64,000 nt of DNA from Alviniconcha marisindica (taxonomy: Eukaryota; Mollusca; Gastropoda; Provannidae): NCBI GenBank assembly GCA_018857735.1, contig JABMCL010001056.1, positions 994,501 to 1,058,500 on the forward strand, read 5' to 3'. Positions within the stretch are counted from its first letter, which is position 1. Each line of letters starts with the position of its first letter. The translations under genes and the position numbers were made by a program. The notes under the pieces are model-generated. The model did not search any database, was not told the origin of the DNA, and was given only the letters and a program-made list of their open reading frames with translations. Below, in pieces: positions 30,181-41,500 of the stretch.

Positions 30181-30781
30181 CTAACACTTTCTGCTCAATG
30201 ACAGCCACCAAACAACGATTTCTTACGCGATAGTCTTGACAGAATATGGAAAATCAACAGCTGACAACTCCCTGCGAGGGGATAATAATGACTATACTGA
30301 ACTGAGAAAACGAAAGTTATGCAAGCTACAAAAGCAGACGACGCTCAGCAAAAAAAAAAAAAAAAAATCTCCCTCTAAAGTATTATCACGCAGAAGCGTT
30401 TTCTATAAAATACACAATCACATTCATTACAGAGGTAGCAGTCTGGACAACATCTGCTGTTCGAACATGACTAAAATAAATATGGACGTTGAAAATTGCC
30501 ACAAAATGGCATACCCCTTCCGAACTCAGAGGACACTGGACAAGTGCTCAGAGCCTGTTGATATTAGTAGTTGCGACCTAGGGGTCAGGTTAACAGGCTA
30601 GTTGATTCATTAGGAGTAATTTCCCTTACAACAATCTACTTGTACAAACATATGGCAATGAAAGAAATATATCAGAAAATTAATAAACAGTCAATTATTA
30701 AGAGGAGAGAAATAAAGTTTGATATTATTGATTATCCTTAAGCTTGGATTTCATAAGAAATTGTGTGCACATGTGCGCATG

Positions 30782-30782
<1 letters not shown>

Positions 30783-30826
<44 letters not shown>

Positions 30827-30857
30827 ATGTGTGTGTGTGTGTGTGTGGTGTGTGTGT

Positions 30858-30924
<67 letters not shown>

Positions 30925-31060
30925 TGTGTGTGTGTGTGTGTGTGTGTGTTGAGGATGGTGTGTTGTGTGTGTTGTTTCGTTAAGTTGGATTGTTGTGTGT
31001 GTGTGTTGTTGTGTGTGTGGGTGTGGTGTGTGTGTGTGTGTGGTGTGCTGTGTGTGTTCA
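30783..31060. repeat. GT microsatellite, interrupted
   Basis: A long GT tract with GGT and GCAT interruptions in the ADCK1-SNW1 divergent region. Confidence 0.97.
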
Positions 31061-31597
31061 CTGGTGTGTGTGAATCAAGTTGCATTGCAAAACAGGTCAT
31101 TGGTGTTCAGCTTTGGTTTTCGGCACCTGTGACATTTATGAAGGGAGTAGGACTATCTGTTTTCTCTGTTGATGCAAACTGGTTAAAGATGCTGAATTTA
31201 TTTGGGCAAAAGCACCCAAACTGTAAGTTTTGGTGCAAATTCCACTTTTGAAATCGTTATTGCCAAAAAAAGATCATTTGCAAATTACAGCTTGGTTTCT
31301 AGCACCGTACTATAAGGGATAGGACTATCTTTTTTCTGCCTCTGATCCAAACACATAAGGTTCAAAGAGCTTTTATTCAAAACACAATCTGAACATTCAG
31401 GGAATCCCCTTAAAACTACAAATGACACTTAAATACTACTATGAATACACAACTACTAATAAAGTACCATTAATACACTAATCCAACTAGACTGGGTCAA
31501 GCACTTCATTCCAAGAGCTCGAATCCATGACATTACCAACAAGTGGTTCAGCACCAGGGGCTGCTTTACAATAACACTAACCACCCACCCACCACCC

Positions 31598-31604
<7 letters not shown>

Positions 31605-31649
<45 letters not shown>

Positions 31650-31725
31650 ACACACCACACACACAAGCCACACAGCACAAGCAAGCAGCAAACAAAACAT
31701 CACTCACCAAACACCCATCACACAT

Positions 31726-31808
<83 letters not shown>
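31605..31808. repeat. AC microsatellite pair
   Basis: Two AC tracts (31605-31670 and 31733-31808) separated by CA-rich sequence. Confidence 0.97.
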
Positions 31809-31809
<1 letters not shown>

Positions 31810-31974
31810 AATGCCACCAGCAAAGTGCATGCAAACAATTAATGTCATCAGTGCAGGCAAACAATTAATTGCAAACAAGACATGCAATGCAGCGATACAC
31901 GGACCATAGACACATCTCATGATTGCAAATCAAATGCAAAGAGCATCATAATAATCATATCCATAAAAATATTT

Positions 31975-32052
31975 TCCTGTCCAGCGCTTGGAAGAATGCT
32001 GGCATGACAACTTTGATTGTCATGCTAACATTCTTCCAAGCACTGGACAGGA
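31975..32052. repeat. Perfect-spacing hairpin, 36-bp arms
   Basis: The arms 31975-32010 and 32017-32052 are reverse complements with 3 mismatches and a 6-base loop (CTTTGA). The arms carry CTGTCCAGCGCTTGGAAGAA and its complement. It directly precedes a family B repeat, so it may be the 5' hairpin of a full-length family member. Confidence 0.9.
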
Positions 32053-32084
32053 TAACAACATAGCTCAACCAAAAACAGATAAGT

Positions 32085-32295
32085 GGCTTAGCGGCTCTCC
32101 ATCGCATTTTTCATTGTTTTTCACCATTTAACTGTTGTTTAATTGTCGTTTTGTAGCTTGATAAAGGGGATTACCCCGAAAATTCGCATGTTCTGTTTTG
32201 TCCTAATAAATAGCATTCTTTTGAACCTTTTATGTGTTTGGATCTTGTTTTAGAATGCCGCTAGCAGTCAGTCATTCTTGTTTCATTTTTTTCTT
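32085..32295 (+). repeat. Dispersed repeat family B, long copy
   Basis: It carries CTCCATCGCATTTTTCATTG, CTTGATAAAGGGGATTACCC, TAATAAATAGCATTCTTTTG, GTGTTTGGATCTTG and CTAGCAGTCAGTCATTC. It is 300 bp upstream of the SNW1 start codon. Confidence 0.75.
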
Positions 32296-32588
32296 TCTCT
32301 CTGTCTCTCTCTTTCGGATTCACTCAGTTTGAGGTCTTCCAGATCGAAACATAATGCTCCCAAAGTCAATTATTCGCTTGTTTTTTTGTTTTGTTTTTCT
32401 TTTCTACACGAGCTGACTTAAATAATGTACAAAGTAGCTGATATTTTATTTTTAGTTTGTATGTTTAGATATTCCTCTGTTCGTTTGCAACGAGAAATTA
32501 CGAGAATACTGTTCGCCATCTTGGTAATTCGCAGGATTGTTGCAGAAGAAAACACACAGAGGGTGTTGGAAATCTCACAAAAGAAAAT

Positions 32589-35500
32589 ATGGTTTCGTTA
32601 TCAAGGTAAAACCGGTATACGCGTATGGCATAATTCTATATATCTTAATCCGTACATGTAAATGCAAATGAGTTTTTGACACCCGTAACTTCCGAAAGAC
32701 TGATCAAAGCCCAAAACCCAACAGACTTCAACTGAGACAACAATAGTGATACTGATACTAATGCTATGCAAGAACCACGGTGTTTATAGAGTAGATCCAA
32801 CTGCTGACTACAGATACTCTTTTCCGCCAGGACTACCATCGACTGGAACAACTTAAAACAGGAGATAGTAGCAAGACAGTAGAAAACTTGACATAAATAT
32901 CTCGCAGTCCCTAAAATGTCGACTGCCTGGGGCCGGGGCCTTGTCCGTTGACGCTATAAGCAAGATTGGGTCCTGTCGGCGTATTGCACTTGTAGTGCAC
33001 ATCAAGATCAAGTACAATTTATTAGCGTGCTGGTCATTGTTTTTGGATCATTATCATGATTATGCTCTTGTGCTCTTGAAAAATCGAAGTGTGTCGTGAT
33101 CATGATCAAGCCGATGTGCTAATCTGGGTAATATAATAATCGTAATCTAGTCAGTGTTTCGGTTTTAGACGTCTGTAAAAAGTATAAATTGATAAAACGT
33201 GTGGAAAGACTGAAAGCAATGTTCTGTAATCATCTGGCAACTGAGACACCACATGACCGCCAATGGGTGAAAACTCAGTGACAAAAATATTAGCAAAGCC
33301 AAAGGTGAGATCACAGCCCCTCACCTCTCATTTTTAGTAATTTACTGCGTGATTGCACAATGGATCTCACGGACCTTGGTCTTTGTCAGTTGCAATCTAC
33401 ATATCCAGTGGCAGGTGCAGGAAGCAGCTTAAAAACTATAACAACGCTGGGATACAACAGTTCTGTATAGGACCCCTATACCATCAGCTGCAGGGACTCT
33501 GTTGAGAAAGTCCAGAGGCATGCAGCAGGGTGGGCCATGCAGGACTACAAGCTGACATCAAACATCAACTGCCATGCTTGAAGAGCTGAACTAAACATTG
33601 CTGCAGTCAAAAAGGAAGAGGGCAGACTTGCAATCCTGTACAAATTCAGGGATTATCTGCTAAGTATTGATTCAAAGCATTCCCCAACATCAGGGAACCA
33701 GAGGAAAACTTGCTGCCTGACCAACACTTGTTCCATTGACATGCCCTTCCGTTGGACCCTGTACCAGCAACAGACCTCACACCATATCTTAGTGGAATAC
33801 TCCAAACAGCCTCCCCGAAGCTGTTTCCACAGCCCCGTCTCTGGCCTCCTTTGAGTTCAAAGTTCAAAAATACCTCTGATAACAACAGTAATTCCTCTTC
33901 TCATTATGTTTACTTCTCTTTGATTTGCCTGAAATATTCAAAGTAGGGTTGTTGGGGGGAGGGGGGGCTGGGATACTTTAAAAATTAAAAAACAAAAACA
34001 ATAAATGCACATGCTTTAAGAATGCACAGCCAAGTGCACGCGCGCGCACACACACACACTTATGTTGAGTCAGAGGAAGGAGAGAGAAATTCAGCTCTTT
34101 ATCATGTAACCGTTTAAATTTAATTTCAAAATGTCAGAAGTGAGTCATAGTTCTTGCACTTGCAGTACAGCTTATACAATTTACACGGCAGTGGGTGCAG
34201 TGGAATATTCTGTCGTTCATTTGTTTATGTTCACTGATGTTGTGATATTGTTTTGCTGATGTTATGATACTGAAAGTGATACCACTACCAGTGGTTGCAA
34301 TTCATTTTGCTTTTTCTCTTGCTTTTCAGTATTTTGCCAGCGCCTACACAGCGTTTGTTTGACAGAGAGGATGAAGATAAAGCTTATAGAGCACAGATGC
34401 AGGTATGTGATAAAGATCAAACTGGATGTCTAAAGTACTGGTTGTTTTGTTTGTGTTGCATGGCAATCATGATGTGATTTTATATCATATTATATAATGA
34501 CAAAATTCTAATGGGTTGTTTTTGTTCTTTAGTTATTATAATACAGTGTTAAGTAAATTAGACATGCGTGGGTGTTGCTTTACCAGTGTATGGTATCAGC
34601 TCATTGTTTTTTGGTCTTTCATACTTCAGCAAGCTTTGCAGCAGGCAGACAGTATTGTTTCATTCTGATGGGTTACACTTTGAATTATAATTTATGTACA
34701 AATCCCTTGTCTGCATTAGCGTGAGAATTGTCAGCTTCCAGTGTTGTGGGTAATTGGTTTGATAAAGTTTGATGCCCATTCAACCACGATGGTTATATAT
34801 GACTATGAGGGAATAATGTCGTAAGTTTAAGAAAAACTTGATGATTTTCCTCATTCTGTCACTTCACTCAAAAACAACACACATGCATGTGCTTTGCAGC
34901 TGAGTTTATATTTGCTTTCTGAATATAATCCTGATGATTTTTTTGTATTGCCTGGCAGTTTGAAAACCTTTTTTCCCCCTAACTCCTTGTCTTTAACTCC
35001 ATTGTCCTGAGATATATGAGTGTGTGTGTGTGTAGTAATTAGTATGCACCAACTGACCAAGTCTTGAAATTATGTACATTTAAAAAATGCTTTAAAAATT
35101 CTGTAAGCACTTAAGGCTTGTTTGGGGTAGGCACTATAATTATAAATACCCATTATTATTACGATATCAATAATGATTATTCTCAATCTCACGCAAACAG
35201 GTTATGCCAGTGAGCAGTCACCCTGCTGCTCCACCCTATGGACACCGCAAAGGCTGGATACCAAGGTCACAGGAGGACTTTGGAGATGGGGGTGCATACC
35301 CAGAGATCCCCATTGCACAGTACCCACTTGGCATGGGCTTGAAGAAGACCACAGCAAACTCACTGGCAGTCACACTGGATGCATCAGGCAAGATCAAGTA
35401 TGATGCCATTGCCAGACAAGGCCATGGGAAGGACAAGGTAGGCAGTGTTGACTTGCATGAATGATCATATCAATTAAAGGACAAGTCCAAGGTATAGGGT

Positions 35501-38500
35501 GATTTTTGACACGATTTCCGTTAAAGATCGCTGAGAACGATGATGTAGGTGAAACTGTGATCTGAGGGTTATAAATGCATGAAAAAAGGCATTTTCTGTG
35601 GTACTGAAAGCATCGCCATGACGCCCAAATCACGTGACCATATGCCTACTACGTCACTCTGGGGAGTTGCTGCAAAATGGCCAACTGGAGCTCCGAAGAC
35701 GAAACTGATACTTTGCCCAAGAGAGAGTGTGTCAGGCAGGATTTTGAAAGAGTACCAGAACATCGTGTCAGCTTCGAAGCAAACCCCATGCGGTATTCCA
35801 TGGGGTTTGCGAAATCACACTCACTGAAGTGCTCGCTACACAAATGGGCGTGATGCGGCGCAGCAAGAAAGTCAGCTCGTTTGAATTGTATAAATTTAAT
35901 CCACTTTTGCCTCACTGCGGGTCGATTGCGCGGGAGCTTGTGCATTGTTATACCTGGGGTCGTCTGCGAATTGTAACAGTTCGCGGCAACACAGTAGGCC
36001 GGCATAGTTAACTTTTTTGTCGACCACACGTATACACAGTTTACTGAAGAATCTAAGATGGCAACCGCACTGACTCCCCAGACTGACAGTCACTTCCGGG
36101 AAAGTCACGTGACTGATGGAGAACCTGAGACTGTAGTCTCGGCCAGCCTAGAGAAAATAAAATTGATTAAAAACCCAATTAAACATTTTTATAATTTTTT
36201 TATTTCATTAAATCTGAAACTAGTGACTCATTTGTCAATCATTTCGATGGTCATTTTGCATACTTAAAAACCTTGGACTTTTACTTTAAGTAAGCTATGA
36301 TGATGAAGATTGTGTGTCTGCCTGTGAGGCTGCTTTACTTTCATTGCAGCGACAGCAAAAGCCTTTGGTGTTGGGTATTTCTCAGTGTTAATGTGATGTC
36401 TTTTAGACTTTCAGTGTACATTTATAGGGATGTCCTAAGCCCATAAGCAAAAGTTTAACAGCACATGTGCCATTTTGTCAGTATGTTGAGATTGAGTTGC
36501 TTTCCTGATAACTACATGGAATGATGATATATTGATTATGCTGGGGGAAGGTGATTGGATTTTGAATATGGTTTAGACTCTGGAGGGAGAATTTCTGGAT
36601 TTTAAAGTGTTTGTTTCAAAGTTTAGTGCAATTTAGTGCTGAAGTCTTGCATGTTGTAAATATTGTTAAGATTTTGCATTGTTGATTGGTCTGGATGCCT
36701 TAATGCTGCAAGTGAATAGTGTAGCTTTATTCATTTGTTTGGAGAAGTGATTTGTTTAAGTATACCCCATAATGAAACTGGGAAGGGGGTGGGGGGTATT
36801 TGGAAATCATTGTGTCCATAATTCCATGTGTGTCTGTCTGACAGTCTGTCCAGGAGCCGATTTAGTAGAGCAGTTAAAAAGCCATTTTCATCCTAAGCAA
36901 TGGTTATAAATTCTAACAGTGCAAATTGTGGTATGTGTGTGCATTTGTGGACATCTGCTTTCAGGTTGTACACTCCCGTCCCCAAGATTTACTGCCTAAA
37001 CCCATCGAAGATGATGACCCAGAGCTTCAGAAGCCGGATGAAGATACGATTGCAGACACCACAGAAAAAACAAGAGCTGCACTGGAGAAGCTGGTGTCAG
37101 GAAAAATCTCAGCAGCCATGCCTGTCAGACATGCTGAGAAGCAGGCACCAGCACAGTACATCAGGTGGGTGAAGCACTCATTGGCATAGAAACTGGCACC
37201 TTCATAATGTGTCGGGTGGGTGGAGCACCTGCTGCCATAGAAACAAGCACCAACATAGTATGTCGTGTGGCTGGAGCACAAACAGTGTAAATGATAGGAC
37301 ACTTGTAGTAAAAGTGGAGGAAGAATGAGGAAATAATGGTAAGGGAGTGTGGTGCATGCAGGCTGTGTTGTGAGGGAGCAGACTATGTGATGTCCGGTGA
37401 TAATGTTGACAATCACATAATTTAAAAAGAAATAAAAATGTTGGTTATGCTCTGGCCACTGGATGGGAGAACTGAAAGTGTCTTTAGTATAGCAGCTTTC
37501 TGAAGAAGGAAAAAGTTCTTTTTTAAACTGGAGTGAGTGTTGGTATGTTGTACTCAGATTAAAAAGAAGTGGAACTGATAAAGTTGATGCTTTCATACTT
37601 AAAATTAAGCAATAATGATAATTTTTTAAATTTCAAAATCAAGATTATGTTGAGAGACAATTTCAGTGGGCTAGATTTTGTTCCTATGATGAGCCACTTT
37701 GTTTTCAATTATCTTCTCTCCAGCAAACAGTAGCACTGAACATGGCCTTGTATTCCAAATGGAGGTTTTTGAAGTGTGCAGTTTGACTGTTGAGTGTTAT
37801 TGTGCGTTTATTTAAAGATTGTGTGTGACAGGTACACCCCATCACAACAAGGTGTGGCATTCAACTCTGGAGCCAAGCAACGCATCATTCGAATGGTGGA
37901 AGTTCAGAAAGACCCAATGGAGCCTCCCAAATTCAAGTGAGGCTTTATGTCCTTTTTTTGTATTTTGTGTGCATTTTTATTGTGATGTAGTTTAATTCGT
38001 TTGTGTTAATTTTGTCTGTGAACATTGTGGGTAATTAAAATAATTGTGCGTGCTCAGATTAAGGTTTAGATTCTCTGAACAAAAAGGTTTTAAAAAAGAA
38101 AGAAAGGAAGAAAAAAAGAGACTTATGTGAGTCTTGGTCCAAGAGAAAATAACTCCATTGACTGATGTTGATAGCAACATTCAAGATGACCCATTTCTTG
38201 GGGGATAAACATTTGGCCTGTTTTGTTTATAATTTGCACTTCGTTTGAAATAGTTGTAAAAATTCAAGATTCTAAAGAAGTTGTATGCGTGCGTTTAACT
38301 TTCAGGACTAACAAGAAGATCCCCAGGGGGCCACCTTCACCACCTGCTCCTGTCATGCACTCGCCCAACCGAAAGGTACAGTTGTAGCGTTTGTTACCAT
38401 TTACTAGAGACCTCTAACCTGTGCATAGTTAGGGATGTAGACATACTGTTGTAGTTACTTCATGCCTAAGAGTGAATTGTAAAAGTAATTTTTTTTCAAG

Positions 38501-41500
38501 ATTAACAAAAAATATTATGTGAGAAAAATGGACTGTGTCAAAACCGTTTAAGCTTCATTTTTAAAAAGGAAAGCATGTTGATTTAATTATTGATTATTGG
38601 TCTTCTTTCTTTTAGATGGTGTCTGTTTTGTGTTTTTCAGGTGACAGTAAAAGAGCAACAGGAATGGAAAATCCCACCTTGCATTTCCAACTGGAAGAAC
38701 AACAGGGTAAGCAGATGTTCTTTTTACCTCGGATCTGGGTCAATTACAGTCAGGGAATGAATGGGTTTCAAAGCAGCTGTGCATAAAACACCAAGTTACT
38801 TACCCTCTTTAAATACGACCTCCAAAATCCAGCAGAAGTGGTCTTGATAGCCTTTCATTCCCAACCACGCATTCTGGTGCAGGTTCACGAGAACCCAATT
38901 TAGAGCAACATTCTGGAAAATCCAGGGTATTCTGATTACAGGTGACATGATCATTGACATAGTTCATGATGTAGAAGCTTGCTCGCAAGGGGCACTGTTT
39001 TTGTTGTTTTGGAGTTTTCAAAGTTGATTATGTTGTAAACAAAAATGGCTGAATTTCAAAGTGTATTGGATCTCTGCGCCAAGATGGTACTGGAGTGCTT
39101 CACTACAAATTGATTCATTTTACTATGGACGTTCTGGGCAATGGAGATGAAAGTGATGAAGAAAACATGCTTGGAGAGAAGGGGGATACTGAGGCCAAAC
39201 CAGACGATGACAGTGGTAGTGACAGTGACTATGCAGAAGAAACTGTTGGGGAGGGGGATGAACCCAGTACACTGAGGGGTAGGCAGTGCGATCGTGGGGA
39301 AAAAAACATGATGTAGTGTTGCAGTCATGGTAGGGGATGAGGACAACAAGCACAAAGTGTTGTTGAAGAACAGGTATGTGGCAGTTATACTTGTATGTCT
39401 GATGCTTCTGTGTGATTCTATTTCAAGTTAAGCCCTGTGATAATAAAAATGTTTCATGGTGAATTCTGGGAGTGGAGGAGTGGTCCTTGGTGGAGGGTTT
39501 ATTTATATAGAATGGACAAGTTTCAGAAGAAACGATCTTAAAAGAGGGATGATCCTTTACCAGATAGTCCATCATCAGGAGTTGCACTGTATTTCAGTTG
39601 TCATATTTCTGTTGGAATATGTGTTGAATAGATTTTATTTTGACCTCATTTGAAAAGACTCTTTTGGGAAAGAGTGACAGTTACATTTTTGTAAATTAAG
39701 CTCATGCATTCTGTGTTGTGTTCAGGGTTACACCATCCCCCTGGATAAGCGACTGGCAGCAGATGGGCGTGGCATGCAGAGCGTCCACATCAATGAGAAC
39801 TTTGCCAAACTTGCCGAGGCCCTCTACATTGCTGACAGAAAGGCGCGAGAGGCAGTGGAGGTGCGGGCACAGATTGAGAAAAAGATGGCCCAGAAGGAGA
39901 AAGAGAAGCGGGAGGAAGGGCTGCGCATGTTGGCCCAGAAGGCCCGAGACGAGCGAGCTGGTATCCGTCGTGCAGAAGGTCAGTGCCCTCACCTTCCTCC
40001 TCCTGTTTGGGATACGTCAGCATTTTCAGTATTTTTCAAACAGGGATGTTTCCAGCAATTTTGATGTGTCTAGTCATGGCCGTGCATGTGAACAGTAGTT
40101 TTATTTGAGGGATCCTTAATAACTCTTATATAGCGCTATACCCCCCAAAATTAGCCAGTAGTTTGATGTCTGAGTGTGTGAAAGCCTGCAAAATATGACT
40201 CATAGAGTGTTATGAAGAGGTTTTAGAGGATTTATGACTCTTTCATGCCAGTGCGTTATTATGTATGTTGGCTGTGTAATGCCCTTTCATGAAAGGACTG
40301 AAGTTGATTGTGTGACAGACGTTGATTGTGTGTGTCTTGTAGTTGGGGGACTGTTGTGTTTCAGAGCGGGATGAGGAGGCAGCAGAGAGAGATGAGCTGC
40401 GTCGAGAGAGAGCCAAAGATCGTCAGCGTGATCGAAACATTGCCCGTGCTGCCCCAGACAAGAGGTAAAGTCACGCCGTACTTCATGCTGCCTTTGAGCC
40501 TAGCAGTTATGTTGTGATGTGTGTATGGGGGGGGGGGTGGGCAACAGATGAAACTTGGGAAGACGATTTTGTTGAGGTAGGCTTACATATGAAACAACAT
40601 TTTCTTACGTATGAAACAACATGCTCATTTAGGCTTAATATCTGGGAAAGACTATGTATGACTCTGTGAGTTGCTTTGGGGGGGGGGGGGGGTCTTTAAC
40701 TAGACTTAAATGGTTATGAGGAATAGCATACTCAGGCAAGACATGAACGCTTTGAACCAACTGGAATGTTACACAGACTTGCATGTGTATCATTGATTGT
40801 TAGGAGGTATTAATATTGATACCACATCTAGTCTTTTTGCCATGTACCAGTCCAGTTGGAAACATATTTGGAAAGAAATCTGGAATAAGCCCAATGTGAC
40901 TTGATTATGATACTGTCATGCACCCTAGTTTAGTATGCTGTGGAGTGAAGAAGATGCTTTTTGATGAGTTGTGAACTGTTACAAAGAACAGCTGGTTCAG
41001 CAGTTCAGCCACAACTTTTGCATGCTGTAGATGTATAGCAAAATTCTGTGCACTTTTCTCGTGAAGTTTTTGTTTGTTTTTTGGTGTGTAGTTTCTGGAA
41101 TGTGAGGGTTTTCTTGTGTTGTTTGCAGAAACAAGTTGCAGAAGGCACGTGAGAGGGACATCAGTGAAAAGATTGCCCTGGGCCTGCCCAACACTGGGGC
41201 TGGAGCTTCCTCCGACACGCAGTTTGACTCCCGCCTCTTCAACACCAGCAAGGTAACGCTGTTCAGCTGCAGCATCCTGTTTCAGTGTGTGTTTCATTGC
41301 GCTGCGTTGTGCTTCTAGTTTGTGCTGTGCATTGCTGTTGTGTGACTCATCCCTGGTGTGGTGTGGTGTGTGTGTAAAAAGGAATAGTAGTGATTGCTTT
41401 GGGTTGTAATTTGATATGAATGCCTGTTTTACCTTTTTTTCCCCAAGTTTTTTTTTTGGGGGGGGGGAGGGGGGGGGTTATATTTTGTTACTTGAGGTGT

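Noticed and set aside
34131..34145. Alternative SNW1 start ATGTCAGAA with a GTGAGT donor at about 34140
   Set aside because: Its phase does not fit exon 2. The 32589-32605 exon fits in frame and restores the conserved N-terminus.
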